From Rutpela maculata (taxonomy: Eukaryota; Arthropoda; Insecta; Coleoptera; Cerambycidae): a DNA stretch of 64,000 bases. How positions within the stretch are numbered: the stretch's first letter is position 1; every line of letters begins with the position of its first letter. A program made the translations under genes and the position numbers. This document shows positions 26,177-39,100 of the stretch, in pieces. The notes beneath the pieces are model-generated. The model did not search any database. It was not told the DNA's origin and worked only from the letters and a program-made list of their open reading frames with translations. The DNA lies in NCBI GenBank assembly GCA_936432065.2, contig OW386285.2, positions 183,024,301-183,088,300 of the forward strand, given 5' to 3'.

Positions 26177-27916
26177 TATTGTTCTTTGTGGACAAAAAGT
26201 ACATACTTACGTATTTTTCTAATAATTCGGCTACATTTTTGGTGCATAAGATTGTGAGCTAACAATGTTTTTAATATACCAAACCGTCTCTCTACTGGAC
26301 TGTTACTCACTCTTACGTGTTTATTTAAAAGTAATCCACTCCACAATGGTAAAATGGATATATATCTTTTTAAAAATAATTCGCAGAAACCGACATTATA
26401 GAAATCATTCGCTTCTGATGCTTCCACGAAGAGACTATCTGTCATATAGCTTGCCTCGCGATTTTTGAAATAAATATAAAAAGGACTCGATTTTTCCAAC
26501 GTCTCTGATGAACAACCAATGTCATCAGCAATCGTATCAGATGTCGTATCAGATGTAGTGTCGAATGTTATATCCTCAAGATGTGAATTATCAACACAAT
26601 CTTGTTGGCAACAAATCTTCAAAAGGCTCTTAAATGAAATGTGGAAAATTTTATTCTTTGTTTTAGCGTTTAGTACAATGAAGAAATATTTGAACCATTT
26701 GCAGAAAGTAGTCCAATTTTGGATATTAAAAGAGGCAGCGACAATTTCTTTCATTTGTTTATTGCTATGTTTATTTGGGAAATAATTATCTATTTCGGAT
26801 GCCATTAACTTAAAAATATGAACACAGCAAAGATGAATTTGAACGATTTTATTCGGAATCTTGGTCGATTCAGTTATACAATTAAATGAGATGCATAAAT
26901 ATTCTTTAAGCTCTAGCGTATTCCATGCTACGCAAATAGCATTCATCAAAGCATAACTAAAGTCTACGACCACAATATGAAATGGAGGCCATGTTTTAGA
27001 ATTATGTAAATAATAGGCCTTAAATTTTAACAACCAAGAAGCAATGGACGCCGCATCGTGGTTGGATGAAACCATCTCTAGAACAGGGCATACTCGATTG
27101 TTGAATGGAACTTGGACAACCCCTGCATAGTAATATACCCTCTTCTCCTCGTATTCAGGTTTACGCACAAGGGTACCAGTAGCATCCAAATATAAGATGT
27201 CACTAGTTACGCACTTAATTATATCAAGTTGCTCTTTGCTGAAAACATACACGTGGAAAGGTGTCCCTACCACTTGAATAAATTCTTGGTGTTCTCTTTT
27301 CATAAGGATCATATCGATCAAATCGTCCGTATTGCGGTCATTCAATGCCAGTTTTTCTGAACGAACCTTTCGATAGACTGAATCAGATTTTACTGCGTCT
27401 AGACTTCCAACTAACACCGACTTAGTACTTAACTGGTAAATATCATTTTGCCGTTGTTGGATAGGTTTAACGTGGCCGATTTCATTTCTGACCATTTGGC
27501 GTTCTAAACCCCTCAGTTGACCAGTTCTTTTCTCAAGGTGATTATAATTTTTTGAAGACGACTTGACCACAACCTTGTGTGTTTCTTCTTCATTTGAGAC
27601 ACTACATATCTGCAATACAAAAGTTTTACACTCATGTTGACAGTAAGCGTACATTTTTATAGAATCTGTTGCTTTGGAAAATCTCGAATGTTTAAAACAT
27701 ATCGTTCGACAAGTGTTATTCACACTTTTAATTTTTTCATTAATAATAAACGCGTACTGTCCCGGAAGCAGCTTATAATTCTGGCAGATTACCTTGAACT
27801 CGCTAGGAGTCAAAACAAACTCCCCTTCTTTAAAATTACAGTTGCTAAATCCAGGTCTTTTCCAGGTAATATCTGCCATGTTGACTGCACCCTCAGGTAA
27901 AATTTCCCATCCGTCT
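25902..27916 (-). repeat. left arm of a 2 kb inverted repeat
   Basis: It pairs with 29244-31209 in opposite orientation and corresponds to the shared part of the transposase gene copies A and B. Length differences are explained by a 44-bp and a 1-bp loss plus a 12-bp loss in copy B and an 8-bp loss in copy A. The spacer is about 1.3 kb, so the arms could form a very large hairpin. Confidence 0.85.
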
Positions 27917-28791
27917 GACATCCGTTTTTTATTTCTCAAAATCAAAGCTGCTTCAGGAATTTCCTCGAAATCGGGGCTTATTTCTCCTACTTTCGTTTGA
28001 TATTTAGTCACACTTTCTTCCAAATCGTTGACTTTGTTGAAAAAAATCGGCGAAATACTAGGGGAAACTAATCCACTTCTTTTATTTAATATGGCAAACG
28101 AACGTGTGCTTTGGTCATCAGTATCGAACTCTACATCCATTAAAACAACATCGACATCGGTTGACGCTGGCTCTTCGATACATTCTTTTTGTTCCTTTTT
28201 TGGAAGTGAGGGTATATATTCGGATGCAGGTTCTGGATCAGTATACGTTAAAATATTATCTTTGTAAGACAAATCTTGTGCGGGGTACTTTGTTTTCACC
28301 ACAGTTTCTTTTTGGAAAGCAGGTGTGCAAAAAAATTTACCGAAGTTCCGTCTCCAGAAACTGGACAACTTTTTGCGATTTTTCAAATTATTTTTCATGC
28401 AAAGTAGATTACAAAGCCTGCCGTATGTCAATTTCTCGTCATAATATGATTCAAATAAACTTAATTTAGAAATTCTATTTTTCTCTATCACATTTGAGAT
28501 TTTTTCAAACTTAGTACTCCATTCCCGTAACTCTGGTTGTATAGAAGTACTTGTTTGCATAGAAGTACTCTTAAAATTGATAATTTCACAGATATTGCCT
28601 GTGTTTCTTTGAAGTGCTCTTAGAACGTAATGGCGGTGTTTATTGTCATTGCAATTGTATAAATATAATGCGGCATTTTCAATTAATGGGCTATTTATAC
28701 GTAATGACTGAATTTGTTTAACCGTAATATCCAGATGATGGTCATTGATGTAAGTAGCTAGTTCTCTAACTGGAAAGGAAAGGGGTCTCAT
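26170..28791 (-). pseudogene. large transposase-like protein, copy A (MULE/KDZ-like DDE core)
   Basis: An 873-aa frame from ATG 28791 (an upstream in-frame ATG at 28866 adds 25 residues). The first 304 residues are an N-terminal region absent from copy B. Then follow the presumed catalytic acids: D in LYLDATGT, D in VVVDFSYAL, CVH about 60 residues later, and E in SNSPVERRFG. This arrangement is typical of DDE transposases of the MULE/KDZ type, but the exact family is not assigned. The frame stops at 26170 because eight bases present in copy B (CTCAGTAT) are missing. The downstream PHD part is out of frame and cut by an LTR. The 8-bp gap also removes a possible 3' splice site, since AAATAC is followed by GTAAGT and CTCAG in copy B. 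Confidence 0.75.
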
Positions 28792-28866
28792 TTTGACAAT
28801 ATATGTTCTTAATCTAAAGTATGTCGTCTGACAATAATAGATAGAAGCAAATAAGTAGTAAAACAA

Positions 28867-29243
28867 TAATCAAACACGACCAACTTATTTATATCCTATT
28901 TTCCTGTAAGGCCACAAAAATACAAAATTATACGCGCATGTGTAATGTATAATATCAATAGATATAGGAAAAATAGAAAATATTGTACCCAACAAATAAA
29001 TCTATATGTATAAAAGACCAACCAACGAAAAATCTAAATTCGACAATCCTTAGAACGAATGGAAAAATAAATAAAAACTTAAAGATTGCACAACGCTGTT
29101 GCTATTGTCGAATAAAAAATGTGATTAAAATATTCAAAACTATTTTAGCAATAACACAAATGCTGTTATTCCCAAATACTAAATTAACCAAAACGAAAAG
29201 CCTAAATTTAACTACAAATCTTAAAAAGAATGATAAAAAAATA
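28867..29243. other. AT-rich spacer between the inverted transposon copies
   Basis: No domain-bearing frame is seen; a short plus-strand frame (28983-29267) is lysine/asparagine-rich and looks like chance. Copy B homology begins abruptly at AGACGGATGGG (29244), so this stretch replaces the N-terminal coding part of copy B. Confidence 0.6.
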
Positions 29244-31209
29244 AGACGGATGGGAAATTTTACCTGAGGGTGCAGTCAACATGGCAGATATTACCTGGAA
29301 AAGACCTGGATTTAGCAACTGTAATTTTAAAGAAGGGGAGTTTGTTTTGACTCCTAGCGAGTTCAAGGTAATCTGCCAGAATTATAAGCTGCTTCCGGGA
29401 CAGTACGCGTTTATTATAAATGAAAAAATTAAAAGTGTGAATAACACTTGTCAAACGATATGTTTTAAACATGCGAGATTTTTCAAAGCAACAGATTCTA
29501 TACAAATGTACGCTTACTGTCAACATGAGTGTAAAACTTTTGTATTGCAGATATGTAGTGTCTCAAATGAAGAAGAAACACACAAGGTTGTGGTCAAGTC
29601 GTCTTCAAAAAATTATAATCACCTTGAGAAAAGAACTGGTCAACTGAGGGGTTTAGAACGCCAAATGGTCAGAAATGAAATCGGCCACGTTAAACCTATC
29701 CAACAACGGCAAAATGATATTTACCAGTTAAGTACTAAGTCGGTGTTAGTTGGAAGTCTAGACGCAGTAAAATCTGATTCAGTCTATCGAAAGGTTCGTT
29801 CAGAAAAACTGGCATTGAATGACCGCAATACGGACGATTTGATCGATATGATCCTTATGAAAAGAGAACAGCAAGAATTTATTCAAGTGGTAGGGACACC
29901 TTTCCACGTGTATGTTTTCAGCAAAGAGCAACTTGATATAATTAAGTGCGTAACTAGTGACATCTTATATTTGGATGCTACTGGTACCCTTGTGCGTAAA
30001 CCTGAATACGAGGAGAAGAGGGTATATTACTATGCAGGGGTTGTCCAAGTTCCATTCAACAATCGAGTATGCCCTGTTCTAGAGATGGTTTCATCCAACC
30101 ACGATGCGGCGTCCATTGCTTCTTGGTTGTTAAAATTTAAGGCCTATTATTTACATAATTCTAAAACGTGGCCTCCATTTCATATTGTGGCCGTAGACTT
30201 TAGTTATGCTTTGATGAATGCTATTTGCGTAGCATGGAATACGCTAGAGCTTAAAGAATATTTATGCATCTCATTTAATTGTATAACTGAATCGACCAAG
30301 ATTCCGAATAAAATCGTTCAAATTCATCTTTGCTGTGTTCATATTTTTAAGTTAATGGCATCCGAAATAGATAATTATTTCCCAAATAAACATAGCAATA
30401 AACAAATGAAAGAAATTGTCGCTGCCTCTTTTAATATCCAAAATTGGACTACTTTCTGCAAATGGTTCAAATATTTCTTCATTGTACTAAACGCTAAAAC
30501 AAAGAATAAAGTTTTCCACATTTCATTTAAGAGCCTTTTGAAGATTTGTTGCCAACAAGATTGTGTTGATAATTCACATCTTGAGGATATAACATTCGAC
30601 ACTACATCTGATACGATTGCTGATGACATTGGTTGTTCATCAGAGACGTTGGAAAAATCGAGTCCTTTTTATATTTATTTCAAAAATCGCGAGGCAAGCT
30701 ATATGACAGATAGTCTCTTCGTGGAAGCATCAGAAGCGAATGATTTCTATAATGTCGGTTTCTGCGAATTATTTTTAAAAAGATATATATCCATTTTACC
30801 ATTGTGGAGTGGATTACTTTTAAATAAACACGTAAGAGTGAGTAACAGTCCAGTAGAGAGATGGTTTGGTATATTAAAAACATTGTTAGCTCACAATCTT
30901 ATGCACCAAAAATGTAGCCGAATTATTAGAAAAATACGTAAGTATGTACTTTTTGTCCACAAAGAACAATATCTCAGTATACCTAAAAAGAAGTGCCATC
31001 GATCCAATCAAAAGTCAAAAGATGAAAATAAAGGCCGCCTGCTGTCTCAAGAAATTTGGGGGAAAAAAAGTGAGAAAAGACCAGGTAACTTTAAGGGCAA
31101 TACTTTAAAAAACGTGTTAAAAAATAAAAACTCAATGCTATCCCTAAAAAGAGGGTGCCCTAGAGTCACAGCTGAGTGGGTTCAATGTGACCATTGTGAC
31201 GGGTGGGTA
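29244..31209 (+). repeat. right arm of the 2 kb inverted repeat
   Basis: Counterpart of 25902-27916. Identity is high and coding differences are few, for example R to W in the SPVER(R/W)FG motif. The arm ends where copy A is interrupted by the LTR, so the true duplicated region may have been longer. Confidence 0.85.
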
Positions 31210-32421
31210 CACCAAATGTGCGTACAAGACATTCAAAACAAATCATTTTCTGGAAGTTTCATCTGTAAGTTTTGTTTCACGGGAGACACGGAAAAAGATA
31301 CATTGAACAAAATAATCTTTCAACAGAAACTGAAAGATAAAATTGCCCAAAAAAATATTCCGACAATTTGTACTGATTTTTTAAAGGATATGTTATTAAC
31401 TGAGCAAGAGATAATCCATTTGGAATCAGCCACCAGAGAACAACATTTAAGTCCTGTGTGGACAAAAGAAAGAAGAAAGCGGGTTACCGCTTCTCATTTT
31501 GGTGATATTTGTAAAACCAGAAGTGAAAAAGAGTTAAAGAATATAGCGAAAAACATTATATATCCTCCAAATTTGAGTACTGTGCAAGCCATTTCCCACG
31601 GAAAACAAAATGAACAGAACGCAATTCGGCTCTACGAAGAGTCTACTGGAATACTTTGTAGACCATGCGGATTAAAAATTCATAGAGTATATCAGTACAT
31701 AGCAGGATCACCGGATGGATTAGTGGAAGATGATGGCCTAATAGAAGTTAAATGTCCGTATAAAATTAAAGATTTGGATCCTGAGATAGCCTCTAAGAAC
31801 GGTTCTATAGATTATTGTGACAAAGGCAGTGGACAATTAAAAAAAACTCACAAATACTACATGCAGATCCAGGGATTACTGGAAATCTTGGAGAAGACGT
31901 GGTGTGACTTTGTCATATTTACCTTTAAGGGTATAAAAATTGAAAGAATCGAAAGAGATGCAAGTGTATGGAGAAATATGTTCCCGAAAATAAAATCATT
32001 CTACATGTCGTACATGCTACCTTATATCTCAGGGGCGACTGAAGAAATCAGCGCAGTTAAGTGGCAAGTCGTCAGAGAATTAAACATTCTTCCTAACAGT
32101 TTGGTTGCCGACGCTGATTATTATCGATACTTACATAGAAAATATTATATTGGATATTACAGTGGGGCAAATTGTGATGTGAAAGAGATCACCAGTAAAG
32201 ATTTTAAACTTTTACTGTCTAAAGAGTGGTTAACCAATTTCATTATAGATATTTGTTTAAATATAATACAGGTAGGCAAACCAATGCAATTACCAACTGT
32301 AAATTTGGCAACACCCCAACAAACACAAAAGATCGGCCCATCAGCGGGCCATCACTGGGCCAGAAATGAAACTTCTGGCCCTGTGATGGCCCAATGGAGG
32401 GCCAACCTTTTGTGTTTGTAG
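29281..32421 (+). pseudogene. large transposase-like protein, copy B: DDE core, PHD remnant, YqaJ-like nuclease
   Basis: A 1046-aa open frame starting at an internal Met (residue 305 of copy A); homology already begins at 29244, so it is N-terminally truncated. Presumed DDE residues are D232 (LYLDATGT), D306 (VAVDFSYAL) and E526 (SNSPVERWFG). A PHD-like finger starts near C636, but its first CxxC pair is lost by a 44-bp deletion between AAAGAG repeats, compensated by a 1-bp loss so the frame resumes. Residues about 730-890 resemble YqaJ/lambda-type exonucleases, with GSPDG (D812), IEVKCP (E822, K824) and MQIQG (Q862, Q864). The last 33 residues are encoded by an inserted hairpin MITE, which cuts off the peptidase-like part. 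The gene belongs to a large composite transposon. Calling it a pseudogene rests on the truncation, the PHD loss and the MITE. Confidence 0.75.
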
Positions 32422-32423
32422 GG
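32314..32423. mobile_element. hairpin MITE, 110 bp, copy 1
   Basis: Nearly the whole element is one palindrome. The arms start CCCCAACAAACAC and end GTGTTTGTAGGG, with four GGCCC-type words in each arm and a seven-base loop (ATGAAAC). It is flanked by ACA at 32311-32313 and 32424-32426, a 3-bp target duplication. It splits the YqaJ and peptidase coding parts of transposon copy B. A second copy is at 61646-61753. Confidence 0.85.
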
Positions 32424-32727
32424 ACAATTATTGAATATAAATTTTAACGATATCTATCACGGATTATATGAAATTCCTCTCGAAAATAAAATTCTTGTGT
32501 TGCCCTATAATCAAAATGGTAATCATTTTTGCTTGGCCATTGTAGATCCCTTTAATAGAGACTTCGTATTTTTGAACCCTTTTGGTAGCAGCGTCAATGA
32601 AACACAAAATTATATGAACAATTTTGAAATGTTTTTAGGTCAATTTTACGCTGTTTATCATCCCGATGAAAAATTATGGAATGACCAAGAATGGAAAATA
32701 AAGATAATAGATACAGTACAGGAATAA
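32424..32727 (+). pseudogene. Ulp1-like (C48) peptidase fragment of transposon copy B
   Basis: Downstream of the MITE the frame continues for about 100 residues with NGNHFCLAIVD (His of the catalytic set), FLNPFGSS (position of the usual Asp, here Asn) and a Q in DTVQ before the stop. The order H, D/N, Q matches Ulp1/SENP-type peptidases, but the catalytic Cys segment is missing. A frameshift or deletion at about 32727 is likely. In KDZ-type transposons, Ulp1-like peptidases accompany the transposase. The assignment is by motif only. Confidence 0.5.
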
Positions 32728-32728
32728 T

Positions 32729-32908
32729 ATAAGAAATCTTTTGATAAGACATTCGGATAACGTGGCCCAACATTGTTTATTTTGCGGGATTTCAAACCCT
32801 GCAAAGGATACTGTAAAATGCAATGTGTGTAACAGACTAATACATATAGATTGTCTTTCCTTGGACGGATTATTGAATGGCTTATGTGAGTTGTGTCAAC
32901 TCTATTGA
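32729..32908 (+). pseudogene. C-terminal PHD-like zinc-finger fragment
   Basis: One frame over from the peptidase fragment, an open stretch encodes CLFC, CNVC, HIDC and CELC with spacings of a C4HC3 PHD-type finger, ending at TGA 32906-32908. It was probably the C-terminus of the composite transposon protein before the shift near 32727. Such fingers usually bind histone tails or zinc only structurally; the ligand is unknown. Confidence 0.55.
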
Positions 32909-33144
32909 AATATATAAGGCTGAAAATAATTATTAATATCGGGTAGTGGTAGTCGAAAAAAATTATTTATATTGGGTGGTTCCGAAATTCCCGCCCATGC
33001 GTTCACGCAAAAAGAGTGAGCGAAGTTCTACAAACCTGTGTCCGGAAATGCTTCCTAAGGAAGCAATGCAACTTTATATATTTTTATTTGTAACGACTTA
33101 GAAACGTTCTTAAGTCATTTATTTTAAATTAGGAAGAATATAAA
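32909..33144. other. 3' flank of transposon copy B, no gene
   Basis: AT-rich sequence with GGGTAGTGG/GGGTGGT words and no open frame of note. It may contain the terminal region of the transposon, but no matching inverted end was identified. Confidence 0.4.
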
Positions 33145-36100
33145 TATTTTTCTTCTCTCAACATCCGGTATAAATCCACTTTTGGCAGTCCTATGCGGGC
33201 AGGCATACTAAACGGATGAAAGATATATGCTTTATACATATCCTTGGTTCGTGACTAAAAGTTGAGCGACACACTCTTCTTCCTTTGGAAGATGTAAATA
33301 TTTAATTTTTTCGAACCTCCTATATGAACCAAGTTTTGTCGGTCCCAGACGAGCAGGCAAACTAAACGGATGGAACACATGTGCTTTATACATATCCATT
33401 GGTTTGTGCCTAAAAGTTGAACAACACACTATTCTTCCTTTGGAAGATATGAATATTTTCCTTTTTTTGAACCTACGGTATTAATCAACTGTTGCCGGTC
33501 CCAGGCGGGCGGGCAAACTAAACAGATGGAATATGTATACTCTATACATATCCCTTAGTATATTACTAAAAGTTAAGCAATACAATCTTCTTCGCTTGGA
33601 AGATATAAATATCTTCCATTTTTTGGGCTTCCAATGTTATTCAACTTTCGTCGGTCCCAGACGAACAGGCAAACTAAACGGATGGAAGATACATACTCTA
33701 TCCATATCCCTTGGTTTATGACTAAACGTTGAGCAATACACTCTTCTTCCTTTGGAAGACATGAATATTTTCCTTTTTTCGAACCTACCGTATTAATCAA
33801 CTGTTTCCGGTCCCAGGCGGGCGGGCAAACTAAACAGATGGAAGACGTATACTCTATATATATATCCCTTAGTATATTACTAAAAGTTGAGCAATACAAT
33901 CTTCTTCGTTTGGAAGATATGAATATTTTCCATTTTTCGGACTTCCAAAGTTATTCAACTTTCGCCGGTCCCAGACGGACAGGCAAACTAAACTGATGGA
34001 AGATACATACTCTATACATATCCCTTGGTTTATGACTAAAAGTTGAGCAACACACTCTTCTTCCTTTGGAAGATATTAATACTTTTCTTTTTCAAACCTA
34101 CGATATTAATCAACTTTTACAGGTCCCAGACAGGAAGGCAAACTAAACGGATGGAAGACATATGCTCTAAATATATCCCTTGGTTTGTGAATAAAAGTTG
34201 AGCAACACACTCTTCTTCGTTAGGAAGATATGAATATTTTCCTTTCTTCGAACCTCCTATATGAACCAACTTTTATCGGTCCCAGACGGGCAGGCAAACT
34301 AAACGGATTGAAGATATGTGCTTTATACATATCCATTGGTTTGTGACTAAAAGTTGAACAACACACTCTTCTTCCTTTGGAAGATATGAATATTTTCCTT
34401 TTTTCGAACCTACGGTATTAATCAACTGTTGCCGGTCCCAGGTGGGCGGGCAAACTAAACGGATGGAAGATATGTGCTTTATACATATCCATTGGTTTGT
34501 GACTAGAAGTTGAACAACACACTCTTCTTCCTTTAGAAGATAAGATTATTTTCCTTTTTTCGAATCTACGGCATTAATCAACTGTTGCCGGTCCCAGGCG
34601 GGCGGGCAAACTAAACAGATGGAAGATGTATACTCTATACATATCCCTTAGTATATTACTAAAAGTTGAGTAATACAATCTTCTTCGTTTGGAAGATATG
34701 AATATTTTCCATTTTTCGGACTTCCAAAGTTATTCAACTTTCACCGGTCCCAGACGGACAGGCAAACTAAACTGATGGAAGATACATACTCTATACATAT
34801 CCCTTGGTTTATGACCAAAAGTTGAGCAACACACTCTTCTTCCTTTGGAAGATATTAATACTTTTCTTTTTTCAAACCTACGATATTAATCAACTTTTAC
34901 AGGTCCCAGACAGGAAGGCAAACTAAACGGATGGAAGACATATGCTCTAAATTTATCCCTTGGTTTGTGACTAGAAGTTGAGCAACACACTCTTCTTCGT
35001 TAGGAAGATATGAATATTTTCCTATTTTCGAACCTCCTATATGAACCAACTTTTATCGGTCCCAGATGGGCAGGCAAACTAAACGGATGGAAGATATGTG
35101 CTTTATGCATATCCATTGGTTTGTGACTAAAAGTTGAACAACACACTCTTCTTCCTTTGGAAGATATGAATATTTTCCTTTTTTCGAACCTACGGCATTA
35201 ATCAGGCTGCCCAGGCGGGCAGGCAAACTAAACAGATGGAAGATGTACACATATCCCTTAGTATATTACTAAAAGTTGAGCAATGCAATCTTCTTCGTTT
35301 GGAAGATATGAATATTTTCCATTTTTCGGACTTCCAATGTTATTCAACTTTCGCCGGTCCCAGACGGACAGGCAAACTAAACGGATGGAAGTTACATACT
35401 CTATACATATCCCTTGGTTTATGACTAAAAGTTGAGCAACACACTCTTTTTTCTTTGGAAGATATGAATATTTTCCTTTTTTCGAACCTACGGTATTAAT
35501 CAACTGTTTCCGGTCCCAGACGGACAGGCAAGCTAAACTGATGGAAGATACATACTCTATACATATCCCTTGGTTTATGACTAAAAGTTGAGTAACACAC
35601 TCTTCTTCCTTTGGAAGATATTAATACTTTTCTTTTTTCAAGCCTACGATATTAATCAACTTTTACAGGTCCCAGACAGGAAGGCAAACTAAACGGATGG
35701 AAAATATATGCTCTAAATATATCCCTTGGTTTGTGACTAAAAGTTGAGCAACACACTCTTCTTCGTTAGGAAGATATGAATATTTTCCTTTTTTCGAAGC
35801 TCCTATATGAACCAACTTTTATCGGTCCCAGACGGGCAGGCAAACTAAACGGATGGAAGATATGTGCTTTATGCATATCCATTGGTTTGTGACTGAAAGT
35901 TGAACAACACACTCTTCTTCCTTTGGAAGATATGAATATTTTCCTTTTTTCGAACCTACGGCATTAATCAACTGTTGCCGTTCCCAGGCGGGCGGGCAAA
36001 CTAAACAGATGGAAGATGTGTGCTTTATACATATCCATTGGTTTGTAACTAAAAGTTGAACAACACACTCTTCTTCCTTTGGAAGATATGATTATTTTCC

Positions 36101-39100
36101 TTTTTTCGAACCTACGGCATTAATCAACTGTTACCGGTCCCAGGCGGGCGTTCAAACTAAACAGATGGAAGATGTATACTCTATACATATCCCTTAGTAT
36201 ATTACTAAAAGTTGAGCAATGCTCGTTTGGAAGATATGAATATTTTCCATTTTTCGGACTTCCAAAGTTATTCAACTTTCGCCGGTCCCAGACGGACAGG
36301 CAAAATAAACTGATGGAAGATACATACTCTATACGTATCCCTTGGTTTATGACCAAAAGTTGAGAAACACACTCTTCTTCCTTTGGAAGATATGAATATT
36401 TTTCTTTTTTCAAACCTACGATGTTAATCAACTTTTGCAGGTCCCAGACAGCAAGGCAAACTAAACGGATGTAAGACATATGCTCTAAATATATCCCTTG
36501 GTTTTTGACTAAAAGTTGAGCAACACACTCTTCTTCGTTAGGAAGATATGAATATTTTCCTTTTTTCGAACCTCCTATATGAACCAACTTTTGTCGGTCC
36601 CAGACGGGCAGGCAAACTAAACGGATTGAAGATATGTGCTTTATACATATCCATTGGTTTGTGACTAAAAGTTGAACAACACACTCTTCTTCCTTTGGAA
36701 GATATGAATATTCTCCTTTTTTCGAACCTACGGTATTAATCAACTGTTGCCGGTCCCAGGTGGGCGGGCAAACTAAATGGATGGAAGATATGTGCTTTAT
36801 ACGTATCCATTAGTTTGTAACTAAAAGTTGAACAACACACTCTTCTTCCTTTGGAAGATATGATTATTTTCCTTTTTTCGAACCTACGGCATTAATCAAC
36901 TGTTGCCGATCCCAGGCGGGCGGGCAAACTAAACAGATGGAAGATGTATACTCGATACATATCCCTTAGTATATTACTAAAAGTTGAGCAATGCTCGTTT
37001 GAAAGATATGAATATTTTCCATTTTTCGGACTTCCAAAGTTATTCAACTTTCGCCGGTCCCAGACGGACAGGCAAACTAAACTGATGGAAGATACATACT
37101 CTATACATATCCCTTGGTTTATGACTAAAAGTTGAGCAACACACTCTTCTTCCTTTGGAGGATATTACTACTTTTCTTTTTTCAAAAATACGATATTAAT
37201 CAACTTTTACAGGTCCCAGACAGGAAGGCAAACTAAACGGATGGAAGACATATGCTCTAAATATATCCCTTGGTTTGTGACTAAAAGTTGAGCAACACAC
37301 TCTTCTTCGTTAGGAAGATATGAATATTTTCCTTTTTTCGAACCTCCTATATGAACCAACTTTTATCGGTCCCAGATGGGCAGGCAAACTAAACGGATGG
37401 AAGATATGTGCTTTATGTATATCCATTGGTTTGTGACTAAAAGTTGAACAACACACTCTTCTTCCTTTGGAAGATATGAATATTCTCCTTTTTTCGAACC
37501 TACGGCATTAATCAACTGTTGCCGTTCCCAGGCGGGCAGGCAAAGTAAACAGATGGAAGATATATACTCGATACATATCCCTTAGTATATTACTAAAAGT
37601 TGAGCAATGCTCGTTTGAAAGATATGAATATTTTCCATTTTTCGGACTTCCAAAGTTATTCAACTTTCGCCGGTCCCAGACGGACAGGCAAACTAAACGG
37701 ATGGAAGTTACATACTCTATACATATCCCTTGGTTTATGACTAAAAGTTGAGCAACACACTCTTCTTCGTTAGGAAGATATGAATATTTTCCTTTTTTCG
37801 AACCTCCTATATGAACCAACTTTTATCGGTCCCAGATGGGCAGGCAAACTAAACGGATGGAAGATATGTGCTTTATGTATATCCATTGGTTTGTCACTAA
37901 AAGATGAACAACACACTCTTCTTCCTTTGGAAGATATGAATATTCTCCTTTTTTCGAACCTACGGCATTAATCAACTGTTGCCGTTTCCAGGCGGGCAGG
38001 CAAACTAAACAGATGGAAGATGTATACTCGATACATATCCCTTAGTATATTACTAAAAGTTGAGCAATGCTCGTTTGAAAGATATGAATATTTTCCATTT
38101 TTCGGACTTCCAATGTTATTCAACTTTCGCCGGTCCCAGACGGACAGGCAAACTAAACTGATGGAAGATACATACTCTATACGTATCCCTTGGTTTATGA
38201 CTAAAAGTTGAGCAACACACTCTTCTTCCTTTGGAGGATATTACTACTTTTCTTTTTTCAAAAATACGATATTAATCAACTTTTACAGGTCCCAGACAGG
38301 AAGGCAAACTAAACGGATGGAAGACATATGCTCTAAATATATCCCTTGGTTTGTGACTAAAAGTTGAGCAACACACTCTTCTTCTTTAGGAAGATATGAA
38401 TATTTTCCTTTTTTGGAACCTCCTATATGAACCAACTTTTATCGGTCCCAGACGGGCAGGCAAACTAAACTGATGGAAGATATGTGCTTTATGCATATCC
38501 ATTGGTTTGTGACTAAAAGTTGAACAACACACTCTTCTTCCTTTGGAAGATATGAATATTTTCCTTTTTTCGAACCTACGGCATTAGTCAACTGTTGCCG
38601 TTCCCAGGCGGGCGGGCAAACTAAACAGATGGAGGATGTACACTCTATACATATCCCTTAGTATATTACTAAAAGTTGAGCAATGCAATCTTCTTCGTTT
38701 GGAAGATATGAATATTTTCCATTTTTCGGACTTCCCATGTTATTCAACTTTCGCCGGTCCCAGACGGACAGGCAAACTAAACGGATGGAAGTTACATACT
38801 CTATACATATCCCTTGGTTTATGGCTAAAAGTTGAGCAACACATTCTTCTTCCTTTGGAAGATATGAATATTTTCCTTTTTTCGAACCTATGGTATTAAT
38901 CAACTGTTGCCGGTCCTAGGCGGGCGGGCAAACTAAACAGATGGAAGATGTATACTTTATACATATCCCTTAGTATATTATTAAAAGTTGAGCAATACAA
39001 TCTTCTTCGTTTGGAAGATATGAATATTTTCCATTTTTTCAACATCCGATATGAATCCACTTTTGGCGGTCCCAGGCGGGCAGGCAAACTGAACGGATGG

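Noticed and set aside
30940..30980. 40-nt intron GTAAGTATGT..CTCAG in transposon copy B
   Set aside because: Both sites look good, but 40 nt is very short, the frame reads through without a stop, and copy A lacks the acceptor. Kept as a remark only.
33573..36743. Repetitive open frames of 60-207 aa in the satellite
   Set aside because: The same peptide recurs with the monomer; frames depend on monomer length being close to a multiple of three.
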